Assembly (NCBI RefSeq): GCF_910591885.1
Contig: NW_025963670.1
Span: 37,443-101,442, forward strand
Direction: 5' to 3'
DNA length: 64,000 nucleotides
From: Bombus terrestris
Taxonomy: Eukaryota > Arthropoda > Insecta > Hymenoptera > Apidae
The notes beneath the pieces were generated by a model, which saw only the letters and a list, made by a program, of their open reading frames with translations, was not told the DNA's origin and searched no databases. Positions 41,201 through 54,860 of the stretch are shown piece by piece. The position numbers and the translations under genes were made by a program. The first letter of the stretch is position 1. Each line of letters begins with the position of its first letter.

Positions 41201-44200
41201 GTCCCACGTTGTCCCACGTTGTCCCACGTTGTCCCACGGTGTCCAACGATGTCCAACGGTGTCCAGCGATGTCCAACGGTGTCCCACGTTGTCCCACGGT
41301 GTCCAACGATGTCCAACGGTGTCCAACGGTGTCCCACGGTGTCCAACGGTGTCCCACGTTGTCCCACGTTGTCCCACGATGTCCCACGTTGTCCCACGTT
41401 GTTCCATGGTTTCCCACGTTGTCCCACGTTGTCCCACGTTGTCCCACGGTGTCCAACGATGTCCAACGGTGTCCAACGGTGTCCAACGGTGTCCAACGGT
41501 GTCCAACGGTGTCCCACGTTGTCCCACGTTGTCCCACGTTGTCCCACGGTGTCCAACGATGTCCAACGGTGTCCAACGGTGTCCAACGGTGTCCAACGGT
41601 GTCCCACGTTGTCCCACGTTGTCCCACGTTGTCCCACGATGTCCCACGTTGTCCCACGTTGTTCCATGGTTTCCCACGTTGTCCCACGTTGTCCCACGTT
41701 GTCCCACGGTGTCCAACGATGTCCAACGGTGTCCAACGGTGTCCAACGGTGTCCAACGGTGTCCCACGCTGTCCCACGTTGTCCCACGTTGTCCCACGTT
41801 GTCCCACGTTGTCCCACGATGTCCCACGTTGTCCCACGTTGTCCCACGTTGTCCCACGTTGTCCCACGTTGTCCCACGTGGTCCCACGTTGTCCCACGTT
41901 GTCCCACGGTGTCCAACGGTGTCCAACGATGTCCCACGTTGTCCCACGTTGTCCCACGTTGTCCCACGTTGTCCCACGATGTCCCACGTTGTCCCACGTT
42001 GTCCCACGTTGTCCCACGTTGTCCCACGTTGTCCCACGTTGTCCCACGTTGTCCCACGTTGTCCCACGTTGTCCCACGTTGTCCCACGTTGTCCCACGGT
42101 GTCCAACGATGTCCAACGGTGTCCAGCGATGTCCAACGGTGTCCCACGTTGTCCCACGTTTTCCCACGTTGTCCCACGTTGTCCCACGGTGTCCAACGAT
42201 GTCCAACGATGTCCAACGGTGTCCCACGTTGTCCCACGTTGTTCCATGGTTTCCCACGTTGTCCCACGTTGTCCCACGTTGTCCCACGGTGTCCAACGAT
42301 GTCCAACGGTGTCCAACGGTGTCCAACGGTGTCCAACGGTGTCCCACGTTGTCCCACGTTGTCCCACGTTGTCCGACGTTGTCCCACGTTGTCCCACGTT
42401 GTCCCACGATGTCCCACGTTGTCCCACGTTGTCCAACGGTGTCCAACGATGTCCCACGTTGTCCCACGTTGTCCCACGTTGTCCCACGTTGTCCCACGAT
42501 GTCCCACGTTGTCCCACGTTGTCCCACGTTGTCCCACGTTGTTCCACGTTGTCCCACGTTGTCCCACGTTGTCCCACGTTGTCCAACGTTGTCCCACGTT
42601 GTCCCACGTTGTCCCACGTTGTCCCACGTTGTCCCACGTTGTCCCACGTTGTCCCACGTTGTCCCACGTTGTCCCACGTTGTCCCACGTTGTCCCACGTT
42701 GTCCCACGTTGTCCCACGTTGTCCCACGTTGTCCCACGTTGTCCCACGTTGTCCCACGGTGTCCAACGATGTCCAACGGTGTCCAGCGATGTCCAACGGT
42801 GTCCCACGTTGTCCCACGTTTTCCCACGTTGTCCCACGTTGTCCCACGTTGTCCCACGTTGTCCCACGTTGTCCCACGTTGTCCCACGTTGTCCCACGTT
42901 GTCCCACGGTGTCCAACGCTGTCCAACGGTGTCCAGCGATGTCCAACGGTGTCCCACGTTGTCCCACGTTTTCCCACGTTGTCCCACGTTGTCCCACGTT
43001 GTCCCACGTTGTCCCACGTTGTCCCACGTTGTCCCACGTTGTCCAACGGTGTCCCACGATGTCCAACGATGTCCAACGATGTCCAACGGTGTCCAACGGT
43101 GTCCCACGTTGTCCCACGTTGTCCCACGTTGTCCCACGTTGTCCCACGTTGTCCCACGGTGTCCAACGGTGTCCCACGTTGTCCCACGTTGTCCCACGGT
43201 GTCCAACGATGTCCAACGGTGTCCAGCGATGTCCAACGGTGTCCCACGATGTCCAACGATGTCCAACGATGTCCAACGGTGTCCAACGGTGTCCCACGTT
43301 GTCCCACGTTGTCCCACGTTGTCCCACGGTGTCCAACGATGTCCAACGGTGTCCCACGTTGTCCAACGGTGTCCCACGTTGTCCCACGTTGTCCCACGTT
43401 GTCCCACGTTGTCCCACGTTGTCCCACGATGTCCCACGTTGTCCCACGTTGTCCCACGTTGTCCCACGTTGTCCCACGTTGTCCCACGTTGTCCCACGTT
43501 GTCCCACGTTGTCCCACGGTGTCCAACGATGTCCAACGGTGTCCAACGGTGTCCCACGGTGTCCAACGGTGTCCCACGTTGTCCCACGTTGTCCCACGTT
43601 GTCCCACGTTGTCCCACGTTGTCCCACGTTGTCCAACGATGTCCAACGGTGTCCCACGTTGTCCCACGTTGTCCCACGTTGTCCCACGTTGTCCCACGTT
43701 GTCCCACGTTGTCCCACGTTGTCCCACGTTGTCCCACGTTGTCCCACGTTGTCCCACGTTGTCCCACGGTGTCCAACGATGTCCAACGATGTCCAACGGT
43801 GTCCCACGATGTCCAACGATGTCCAACGATGTCCAACGGTGTCCAACGGTGTCCCACGTTGTCCCACGTTGTCCCGCGTTGTCCCACGGTGTCCAACGAT
43901 GTCCAACGGTGTCCCACGTTGTCCAACGGTCTCCCACGTTGTCCCACGTTGTCCCACGTTGTCCCACGTTGTCCCACGATGTCCCACGTTGTCCCACGTT
44001 GTCCCACGTTGTCCCAAGTTGTCCCACGTTGTCCCACGTTGTCCCACGTTGTCCCACGTTGTCCCACGTTGTCCCACGTTGTCCCACGTTGTCCCACGGT
44101 GTCCAACGATGTCCAACGGTGTCCAACGTTGTCCCACGTTGTCCCACGTTGTCCCACGTTGTCCCACGTTGTCCAACGTTGTCCCACGTTGTCCCACGTT

Positions 44201-44320
44201 GTCCCACGTTGTCCCACGTTGTCCCACGGTGTCCAATGATGTCCAACGATGTCCAACGTTGTCCCACGTTGTCCCACGTTGTCCCACGTTGTCCCACGTT
44301 GTCCCACGTTGTCCCACGTG
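38231..44320. repeat. Higher-order repeat, offset 3,530 then 3,730 bp
   Basis: gtcccacgc 38231/41761, gtccgacgt 38841/42371, gttccacgt 39011/42541 and the gtccagcga dimer 39251+39401/42781+42931 match at 3,530 bp. gtcccgcgt 40141/43871, gtccaatga 40501/44231 and the gtcccacgtg junction 40581/44311 match at 3,730 bp. Twenty units were therefore gained in the later copy, or lost from the earlier one, between 39.4 and 40.1 kb. gtccaacgct at 42911 is private to the second copy. Confidence 0.88.
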
Positions 44321-47300
44321 GTCCCACGTTGTCCCACGTTGTCCCACGGTGTCCAACGATGTCCCACGGTGTCCCACGTTGTCCAACGGTGTCCCACGTT
44401 GTCCCACGTTGTCCCACGTTGTCCCACGTTGTCCCACGATGTCCCACGTTGTCCCACGTTGTCCCACGTTGTCCCACGTTGTCCCACGTTGTCCCACGTT
44501 GTCCCACGTTGTCCCACGTTGTCCCACGTTGTCCCACGGTGTCCAACGATGTCCAACGGTGTCCAACGGTGTCCCACGGTGTCCAACGGTGTCCCACGTT
44601 GTCCCACGTTGTCCCACGTTGTCCCACGTTGTCCCACGTTGTCCCACGGTGTCCAACGATGTCCAACGGTGTCCAACGGTGTCCCACGGTGTCCAACGGT
44701 GTCCCACGTTGTCCCACGTTGTCCCACGTTGTCCCACGTTGTCCCACGTTGTCCCACGGTGTCCAACGATGTCCAACGGTGTCCCACGTTGTCCCACGTT
44801 GTCCCACGTTGTCCCACGTTGTCCCACGTTGTCCCACGTTGTCCCACGGTGTCCCACGGTGTCCAACGTTGTCCCACGTTGTCCCACGTTGTCCCACGTT
44901 GTCCCACGTTGTCCCACGTTGTCCCACGTTGTTCAACGATGTCCAACGGTGTCCCACGTTGTCCCACGTTGTCCCACGTTGTCCCACGTTGTCCCACGTT
45001 GTCCCACGTTGTCCCACGTTGTCCCACGTTGTCCCACGTTGTCCCACGGTGTCCAACGGTGTCCAACGATGTCCCACGTTGTCCCACGTTGTCCCACGTT
45101 GTCCCACGTTGTCCCACGATGTCCCACGTTGTCCCACGTTGTCCCACGTTGTCCCACGTTGTCCCACGTTGTCCCACGTTGTCCCACGTTGTCCCACGTT
45201 GTCCCACGTTGTCCCACGGTGTCCAACGATGTCCAACGGTGTCCAGCGATGTCCAACGGTGTCCCACGTTGTCCCACGTTTTCCCACGTTGTCCCACGTT
45301 GTCCCACGTTGTCCCACGTTGTACCACGTTGTCCCACGTTGTCCCACGTTGTCCCACGTTGTCCCACGGTGTCCAACGATGTCCAACGGTGTCCAGCGAT
45401 GTCCAACGGTGTCCCACGTTGTCCCACGTTTTCCCACGTTGTCCCACGTTGTCCCACGTTGTCCCACGTTGTCCCACGTTGTCCCACGTTGTCCCACGTT
45501 GTCCAACGGTGTCCCACGATGTCCAACGATGTCCAACGATGTCCAACGGTGTCCAACGGTGTCCCACGTTGTCCCACGTTGTCCCACGTTGTCCCACGTT
45601 GTCCCACGTTGTCCCACGGTGTCCAACGGTGTCCCACGTTGTCCCACGTTGTCCCACGGTGTCCAACGATGTCCAACGGTGTCCAGCGATGTCCAACGGT
45701 GTCCCACGATGTCCAACGATGTCCAACGATGTCCAACGGTGTCCAACGGTGTCCCACGTTGTCCCACGTTGTCCCACGTTGTCCCACGGTGTCCAACGAT
45801 GTCCAACGGTGTCCAACGGTGTCCCACGGTGTCCAACGGTGTCCCACGTTGTCCCACGTTGTCCCACGTTGTCCCACGTTGTCCCACGTTGTCCAACGAT
45901 GTCCAACGGTGTCCCACGTTGTCCCACGTTGTCCCACGTTGTCCCACGTTGTCCCACGTTGTCCCACGTTGTCCCACGTTGTCCCACGTTGTCCCACGTT
46001 GTCCCACGTTGTCCCACGTTGTCCCACGTTGTCCCACGGTGTCCAACGATGTCCAACGATGTCCATCGGTGTCCCACGATGTCCAACGATGTCCAACGAT
46101 GTCCAACGGTGTCCAACGGTGTCCCACGTTGTCCCACGTTGTCCCGCGTTGTCCCACGGTGTCCAACGATGTCCAACGGTGTCCCACGTTGTCCAACGGT
46201 GTCCCACGTTGTCCCACGTTGTCCCACGTTGTCCCACGTTGTCCCACGATGTCCCACGTTGTCCCACGTTGTCCCACGTTGTCCCAAGTTGTCCCACGTT
46301 GTCCCACGTTGTCCCACGTTGTCCCACGTTGTCCCACGTTGTCCCACGTTGTCCCACGTTGTCCCACGGTGTCCAACGATGTCCAACGGTGTCCAACGTT
46401 GTCCCACGTTGTCCCACGTTGTCCCACGTTGTCCCACGGTGTCCAACGGTGTCCCACGTTGTCCCACGTTGTCCCACGGTGTCCAACGATGTCCAACGGT
46501 GTCCAGCGATGTCCAACGGTGTCCCACGATGTCCAACGATGTCCAACGATGTCCAACGGTGTCCAACGGTGTCCCACGTTGTCCCACGTTGTCCCACGTT
46601 GTCCCACGGTGTCCAACGATGTCCAACGGTGTCCAACGGTGTCCCACGGTGTCCAACGGTGTCCCACGTTGTCCCACGTTGTCCCACGTTGTCCCACGTT
46701 GTCCCACGTTGTCCCACGTTGTCCAACGATGTCCAACGGTGTCCCACGTTGTCCCACGTTGTCCCACGTTGTCCCACGTTGTCCCACGTTGTCCCACGTT
46801 GTCCCACGTTGTCCCACGTTGTCCCACGTTGTCCCACGTTGTCCCACGTTGTCCCACGTTGTCCCACGGTGTCCAACGATGTCCAACGATGTCCATCGGT
46901 GTCCCACGATGTCCAACGATGTCCAACGATGTCCAACGGTGTCCAACGGTGTCCCACGTTGTCCCACGTTGTCCCGCGTTGTCCCACGGTGTCCAACGAT
47001 GTCCAACGGTGTCCCACGTTGTCCAACGGTGTCCCACGTTGTCCCACGTTGTCCCACGTTGTCCCACGTTGTCCCACGTTGTCCCACGTTGTCCCACGTT
47101 GTCCCACGGTGTCCCACGTTGTCCAACGGTGTCCCACGTTGTCCCACGTTGTCCCACGTTGTCCCACGTTGTCCCACGTTGTCCCACGTTGTCCAACGGT
47201 GTCCCACGATGTCCAACGATGTCCAACGATGTCCAACGGTGTCCAACGGTGTCCCACGTTGTCCCACGTTGTCCCACGTTGTCCCACGTTGTCCCACGTT

Positions 47301-50000
47301 GTCCCACGGTGTCCAACGGTGTCCCACGTTGTCCCACGTTGTCCCACGGTGTCCAACGATGTCCAACGGTGTCCAGCGATGTCCAACGGTGTCCCACGAT
47401 GTCCAACGATGTCCAACGATGTCCAACGGTGTCCAACGGTGTCCCACGTTGTCCCACGTTGTCCCACGTTGTCCCACGGTGTCCAACGATGTCCAACGGT
47501 GGCCCACGTTGTCCAACGGTGTCCCACGTTGTCCCACGTTGTCCCACGTTGTCCCACGTTGTCCCACGTTGTCCCACGATGTCCCACGTTGTCCCACGTT
47601 GTCCCACGTTGTCCCACGATGTCCCACGTTGTCCCACGTTGTCCCACGTTGTCCCACGTTGTCCCACGTTGTTCCACGTTGTCCCACGTTGTCCCACGTT
47701 GTCCCACGTTGTCCCACGTTGTCCCACGTTGTCCCACGTTGTCCCACGATGTCCCACGTTGTCCCACGTTGTCCCACGTTGTCCCACGTTGTCCCACGTT
47801 GTCCCACGTTGTCCCACGTTGTCCCACGTTGTCCCACGTTGTCCCACGTTGTCCCACGTTGTCCCACGTTGTCCCACGTTGTCCCACGGTGTCCAACGAT
47901 GTCCAACGGTGTCCAGCGATGTCCAACGGTGTCCCACGTTGTCCCACGTTTTCCCACGTTGTCCCACGTTGTCCCACGTTGTCCCACGTTGTACCACGTT
48001 GTCCCACGTTGTCCCACGTTGTCCCACGTTGTCCCACGGTGTCCAACGATGTCCAACGGTGTCCAGCGATGTCCAACGGTGTCCCACGTTGTCCCACGTT
48101 TTCCCACGTTGTCCCACGTTGTCCCACGTTGTCCCACGTTGTCCCACGTTGTCCCACGTTGTCCCACGTTGTCCAACGGTGTCCCACGATGTCCAACGAT
48201 GTCCAACGATGTCCAACGGTGTCCAACGGTGTCCCACGTTGTCCCACGTTGTCCCACGTTGTCCCACGTTGTCCCACGTTGTCCCACGGTGTCCAACGGT
48301 GTCCCACGTTGTCCCACGTTGTCCCACGGTGTCCAACGATGTCCAACGGTGTCCAGCGATGTCCAACGGTGTCCCACGATGTCCAACGGTGTCCAACGAT
48401 GTCCAACGGTGTCCAACGGTGTCCCACGTTGTCCCACGTTGTCCCACGTTGTCCCACGGTGTCCAACGATGTCCAACGGTGTCCAACGGTGTCCCACGGT
48501 GTCCAACGGTGTCCCACGTTGTCCCACGTTGTCCCACGTTGTCCCACGTTGTCCCACGTTGTCCCACGTTGTCCAACGATGTCCAACGGTGTCCCACGTT
48601 GTCCCACGTTGTCCCACGTTGTCCCACGTTGTCCCACGTTGTCCCACGTTGTCCCACGTTGTCCCACGTTGTCCCACGTTGTCCCACGTTGTCCCACGTT
48701 GTCCCACGTTGTCCCACGGTGTCCAACGATGTCCAACGATGTCCATCGGTGTCCCACGATGTCCAACGATGTCCAACGATGTCCAACGGTGTCCAACGGT
48801 GTCCCACGTTGTCCCACGTTGTCCCACGTTGTCCCACGTTGTCCCACGGTGTCCAACGATGTCCAACGGTGTCCAACGTTGTCCCACGTTGTCCCACGTT
48901 GTCCCACGTTGTCCCACGTTGTCCCACGTTGTCCCACGTTGTCCCACGTTGTCCCACGTTGTCCCACGTTGTCCCACGTTGTCCCACGTTGTCCCACGTT
49001 GTCCCACGGTGTCCAACGATGTCCAACGATGTCCATCGGTGTCCCACGATGTCCAACGATGTCCAACGATGTCCAACGGTGTCCAACGGTGTCCCACGTT
49101 GTCCCACGTTGTCCCACGTTGTCCCACGTTGTCCCACGGTGTCCAACGATGTCCAACGATGTCCATCGGTGTCCCACGATGTCCAACGATGTCCAACGAT
49201 GTCCAACGTTGTCCAACGGTGTCCCACGTTGTCCCACGTTGTCCCACGTTGTCCCAAGTTGTCCCACGTTGTCCCACGTTGTCCCACGTTGTCCCACGTT
49301 GTCCCACGTTGTCCCACGTTGTCCCACGTTGTCCCACGGTGTCCAACGATGTCCAACGGTGTCCAACGTTGTCCCACGTTGTCCCACGTTGTCCCACGTT
49401 GTCCCACGTTGTCCCACGTTGTCCCACGTTGTCCCACGTTGTCCCACGGTGTCCAATGATGTCCAACGATGTCCAACGTTGTCCCACGTTGTCCCACGTT
49501 GTCCCACGTTGTCCCACGTTGTCCCACGTTGTCCCACGTGGTCCCACGTTGTCCCACGTTGTCCCACGGTGTCCAACGATGTCCCACGGTGTCCCACGTT
49601 GTCCAACGGTGTCCCACGTTGTCCCACGTTGTCCCACGTTGTCCCACGTTGTCCCACGATGTCCCACGTTGTCCCACGTTGTCCCACGTTGTCCCACGTT
49701 GTCCCACGTTGTCCCACGTTGTCCCACGTTGTCCCACGTTGTCCCACGTTGTCCCACGGTGTCCAACGATGTCCAACGGTGTCCAACGGTGTCCCACGGT
49801 GTCAAACGGTGTCCCACGTTGTCCCACGTTGTCCCACGTTGTCCCACGTTGTCCCACGTTGTCCCACGGTGTCCAACGATGTCCAACGGTGTCCAACGGT
49901 GTCCCACGGTGTCCAACGGTGTCCCACGTTGTCCCACGTTGTCCCACGTTGTCCCACGTTGTCCCACGTTGTCCCACGGTGTCCAACGATGTCCAACGGT
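44231..50000. repeat. Higher-order repeat, offset 5,220 bp
   Basis: The segment starting with gtccaatga and followed 80 bp later by the gtcccacgtg junction appears at 44231/44311 and 49451/49531, as well as at 40501/40581. The order of common variants matches for roughly 0.5 kb downstream of each. Private change: gtcaaacgg at 49801 in the third copy. Confidence 0.82.
45241..49170. repeat. Higher-order repeat, offset about 2,670 bp, with local expansions
   Basis: The gtccagcga dimer (45241/45391 and 47911/48061) and gtaccacgt (45321/47991) match at 2,670 bp; gtccatcgg matches at 2,680 bp (46061/48741). gtccatcgg is confined to this block, at 46061, 46891, 48741, 49031 and 49161. Its spacings of 830, 290 and 130 bp show short-range tandem duplications nested inside the larger one. 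Confidence 0.84.
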
Positions 50001-53000
50001 GTCCCACGTTGTCCCACGTCGTCCCACGTTGTCCCACGTTGTCCCACGTTGTCCCACGTTGTCCCACGGTGTCCCACGGTGTCCAACGTTGTCCCACGTT
50101 GTCCCACGTTGTCCCACGTTGTCCCACGTTGTCCCACGTTGTCCCACGTTGTCCCACGTTGTCCCACGTTGTCCAACGATGTCCAACGGTGTCCCACGTT
50201 GTCCCACGTTGTCCCACGTTGTCCCACGTTGTCCCACGTTGTCCCACGTTGTCCCACGTTGTCCCACGTTGTCCCACGTTGTCCCACGTTGTCCCACGTT
50301 GTCCCACGGTGTCCAACGGTGTCCAACGATGTCCCACGTTGTCCCACGTTGTCCCACGTTGTCCCACGTTGTCCCACGATGTCCCACGTTGTCCCACGTT
50401 GTCCCACGTTGTCCCACGTTGTCCCACGTTGTCCCACGTTGTCCCACGTTGTCCCACATTGTCCCACGTTGTCCCACGTTGTCCGACGTTGTCCCACGTT
50501 GTCCCACGTTGTCCCACGTTGTCCCACGTTGTCCCACGGTGTCCAACGATGTCCAACGGTGTCCAACGGTGTCCAACGATGTCCTACGTTGTCCCACGTT
50601 GTCCCACGTTGTCCCACGGTGTCCAACGATGTCCAACGGTGTCCCACGTTGTCCCACGTTGTCCCACGTTGTCGCACGTTGTCCCACGTTGTCCCACGTT
50701 GTCCCACGTTGTCCCACGTTGTCCAACGGTGTCCCACGATGTCCAACGATGTCCAACGATGTCCAACGGTGTCCAACGGTGTCCCACGTTGTCCCACGTT
50801 GTCCCACGTTGTCCCACGGTGTCCAACGGTGTCCCACGATGTCCACCGATGTCCAACGGTGTCCAACGGTGTCCAACGGTGTCCAGCGGTGTCCAACGAT
50901 GTCCCACGTTGTCCCACGTTGTCCCACGTTGTCCCACGGTGTCCAACGATGTCCAACGGTGTCCCACGTTGTCCCACGTTGTCCCACGTTGTCCCACGTT
51001 GTCCCACGTTGTCCCACGTTGTCCCACGGTGTCCAACGATGTCCAACGATGTCCAACGGTGTCCAACGGTGTCCCACGTTGTCCCACGTTGTCCCACGTT
51101 GTCCCACGGTGTCCAACGATGTCCAACGGTGTCCCACGTTGTCCCACGTTGTCCCACGTTGTCCCTCGTTGTCCCACGTTGTCCCACGATGTCCCACGTT
51201 GTCCCACGTTGCCCCACGTTGTCCCACGTTGTCCCACGATGTCCCACGTTGTCCCACGTTGTCCCACGTTGTCCCAAGTTGTCCCACGTTGTCCCACGTT
51301 GTCCCACGTTGTCCCACGTTGTCCCACGTTGTCCCACGTTGTCCCACGTTGTCCCACGGTGTCCAACGATGTCCAACGGTGTCCAACGGTGTCCCACGGT
51401 GTCCAACGGTGTCCCACGTTGTCCCACGTTGTCCCACGTTGTCCCACGTTGTCCCACGTTGTCCCATGATGTCCAACGATGTCCAACGATGTCCCACGTT
51501 GTCCCACGTTGTCCCACGATGTCCCACGGTGTCCCACGGTGTCCAACGGTGTCCCACGTTGTCCCACGTTGTCCCACGTTGTCCCACGTTGTCCCACGTT
51601 GTCCCACGTTGTCCCACGTTGTCCAACGATGTCCAACGGTGTCCCACGTTGTCCCACGTTGTTCCATGGTTTCCCACGTTGTCCCACGTTGTCCCACGTT
51701 GTCCCACGGTGTCCAACGATGTCCAACGGTGTCCAACGGTGTCCAACGGTGTCCAACGGTGTCCCACGTTGTCCCACGTTGTCCCACGTTGTCCCACGGT
51801 GTCCAACGATGTCCAACGGTGTCCCACGTTGTCCCACGTTGTCCCACGTTGTCCCACGTTGTCCCACGTTGTCCCACGATGTCCCACGTTGTCCCACGTT
51901 GTCCCACGTTGTCCCACGTTGTCCCACGTTGTCCCTCGATGTCCCACGTTGTCCCACGTTGTCCCACGTTGTCCCACGTTGTCCCACGTTGTCCCACGTT
52001 GTCCCACGTTGTCCCACGTTGTCCCACGTTGTCCCACGTTGTCCCACGTTGTCCCACGTTGTCCCACGTTGTCCCACGTTGTCCCACGTTGTCCCACGGT
52101 GTCCAACGGTGTCCAACGATGTCCAACGGTGTCCAACGGTGTCCCACGTTGTCCCACGTTGTCCCACGTTGTCCCACGTTGTCCCACGGTGTCCAACGAT
52201 GTCCAACGGTGTCCCACGTTGTCCAACGGTGTCCCACGTTGTCCCACGTTGTCCCACGTTGTCCCACGTTGTCCCACGGTGTCCAACGGTGTCCAACGAT
52301 GTCCCACGTTGTCCCACGTTGTTCCACGTAGTCCCACGTTGTCCCACGATGTCCCACGTTGTCCCACGTTGTCCCACGTTGTCCCACGTTGTCCCACGTT
52401 GTCCCACATTGTCCCACGTTGTCCCACGTTGTCCGACGTTGTCCCACGTTGTCCCACGTTGTCCCACGTTGTCCCACGTTGTCCCACGGTGTCCAGCGAT
52501 GTCCAACGGTGTCCCACGATGTCCAACGATGTCCAACGATGTCCAACGGTGTCCAACGGTGTCCCACGTTGTCCCACGTTGTCCCACGTTGTCCCACGGT
52601 GTCCAACGATGTCCAACGGTGTCCCACGTTGTCCAACGGTGTCCCACGTTGTCCCACGTTGTCCCACGTTGTCCCGCGTTGTCCTACGGTGTCCAACGAT
52701 GTCCAACGGTGTCCCACGTTGTCCCACGTTGTCCCACGATGTCCAACGGTGTCCAACGGTGTCCCACGGTGTCCAACGGTGTCCCACGTTGTCCCACGTT
52801 GTCCCACGTTGTCCCACGTTGTCCCACGTTGTCCCATGTTGTCCAACGATGTCCAACGGTGTCCAACGGTGTCCCACGTTGTCCCACGTTGTCCCACGTT
52901 GTCCTACGTTGTCCCACGTTGTCCCACGGTGTCCAACGATGTCCAACGGTGTCCCACGTTGTCCAACGGTGTCCCACGTTGTCCCACGTTGTCCCACGTT

Positions 53001-54860
53001 GTCCCACGTTGTCCCACGGTGTCCAACGGTGTCCAACGATGTCCCACGTTGTCCCACGTTGTTCCACGTTGTCCCACGTTGTCCCACGATGTCCCACGTT
53101 GTCCCACGTTGTCCCACGTTGTCCCACGTTGTCCCACGTTGTCCCACGTTGTCCCACGTTGTCCCACATTGTCCCACGTTGTCCCACGTTGTCCCACGTT
53201 GTCCCACGTTGTCCCACGTTGTCCCACGGTGTCCAACGATGTCCCACGGTGTCCCACGTTGTCCAACGGTGTCCCACGTTGTCCCACGTTGTCCCACGTT
53301 GTCCCACGTTGTCCCACGATGTCCCACGTTGTCCCACGTTGTCCCACGTTGTCCCACGTTGTCCCACGTTGTCCCACGTTGTCCCACGTTGTCCCACGTT
53401 GTCCCACGTTGTCCCACGTTGTCCCACGGTGTCCAACGGTGTCCAACGATGTCCCACGTTGTCCCACGTTGTTCCACGTTGTCCCACGTTGTCCCACGAT
53501 GTCCCACGTTGTCCCACGTTGTCCCACGTTGTCCCACGTTGTCCCACGTTGTCCCACGTTGTCCCACGTTGTCCCACATTGTCCCACGTTGTCCCACGTT
53601 GTCCGACGTTGTCCCACGTTGTCCCACGTTGTCCCACGTTGTCCCACGTTGTCCCACGGTGTCCAGCGATGTCCAACGGTGTCCCACGATGTCCAACGAT
53701 GTCCAACGATGTCCAACGGTGTCCAACGGTGTCCCACGTTGTCCCACGTTGTCCCACGTTGTCCCACGGTGTCCAACGATGTCCAACGGTGTCCAACGGT
53801 GTCCCACGTTGTCCAACGGTGTCCCACGTTGTCCCACGTTGTCCCACGTTGTCCCACGTTGTCCCACGATGTCCCACGTTGTCCCACGTTGTCCCACGTT
53901 GTCCCACGTTGTCCCACGTTGTCCCACGTTGTCCCACGTTGTCCCACGTTGTCCCACGTTGTCCCACGTTGTCCCACGTTGTCCCACGTTGTCCCACGGT
54001 GTCCAACGATGTCCCACGGTGTCCCACGTTGTCCAACGGTGTCCCACGTTGTCCCACGTTGTCCCACGTTGTCCCACGTTGTCCCACGATGTCCAACGGT
54101 GTCCAACGGTGTCCCACGGTGTCCAACGGTGTCCCACGTTGTCCCACGTTGTCCCACGTTGTCCCACGTTGTCCCACGTTGTCCCACGATGTCCCACGTT
54201 GTCCCACGTTGTCCGACGTTGTCCCACGGTGTCCCACGTTGTCCCACGTTGTCCCACGGTGTCCAACGATGTCCAACGGTGTCCAACGGTGTCCCACGGT
54301 GTCCAACGGTGTCCCACGTTGTCCCACGTTGTCCCAAGTTGTCCCACGTTGTCCCACGTTGTCCCACGTTGTCCCACGTTGTCCCACGTTGTCCCACGTT
54401 GTCCCACGTTGTCCCATGTTGTCCAACGATGTCCAACGGTGTCCCACGTTGTCCCACGTTGTCCCACGTTGTCACACGTTGTCCCACGTTGTCCCACGTT
54501 GTCCCACGTTGTCCCACGTTGTCCCACGTTGTCCCACGTTGTCCCACGTTGTCCCACGGTGTCCAACGATGTCCAACGATGTCCAACGTTGTCCCACGTT
54601 GTCCCACGTTGTCCCACGTTGTCCCACGTTGTCCCACGTTGTCCCACGTGGTCCCACGTTGTCCCACGTTGTGCCACGGTGTCCAACGATGTCCCACGGT
54701 GTCCCACGTTGTCCAACGGTGTCCCACGTTGTCCCACGTTGTCCAACGGTGTCCCACGATGTCCAACGATGTCCAACGATGTCCAACGGTGTCCAACGGT
54801 GTCCCACGTTGTCCCACGTTGTCCCACGTTGTCCCACGGTGTCCAACGGTGTCCCACGAT

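Noticed and set aside
30..52331. Very long + strand open frames (for example 30-16,583 and 16,590-52,331) as genes for a CPTLSHVVPR repeat protein
   Set aside because: All three frames encode the same cycle because the 10-bp unit has no stop in any phase. There is no unique N or C terminus, no promoter, no splice structure and no frame preference, and substitutions show no bias toward synonymous change. The start codons are simply the ATG formed where a unit ending in cga meets the next tgt.
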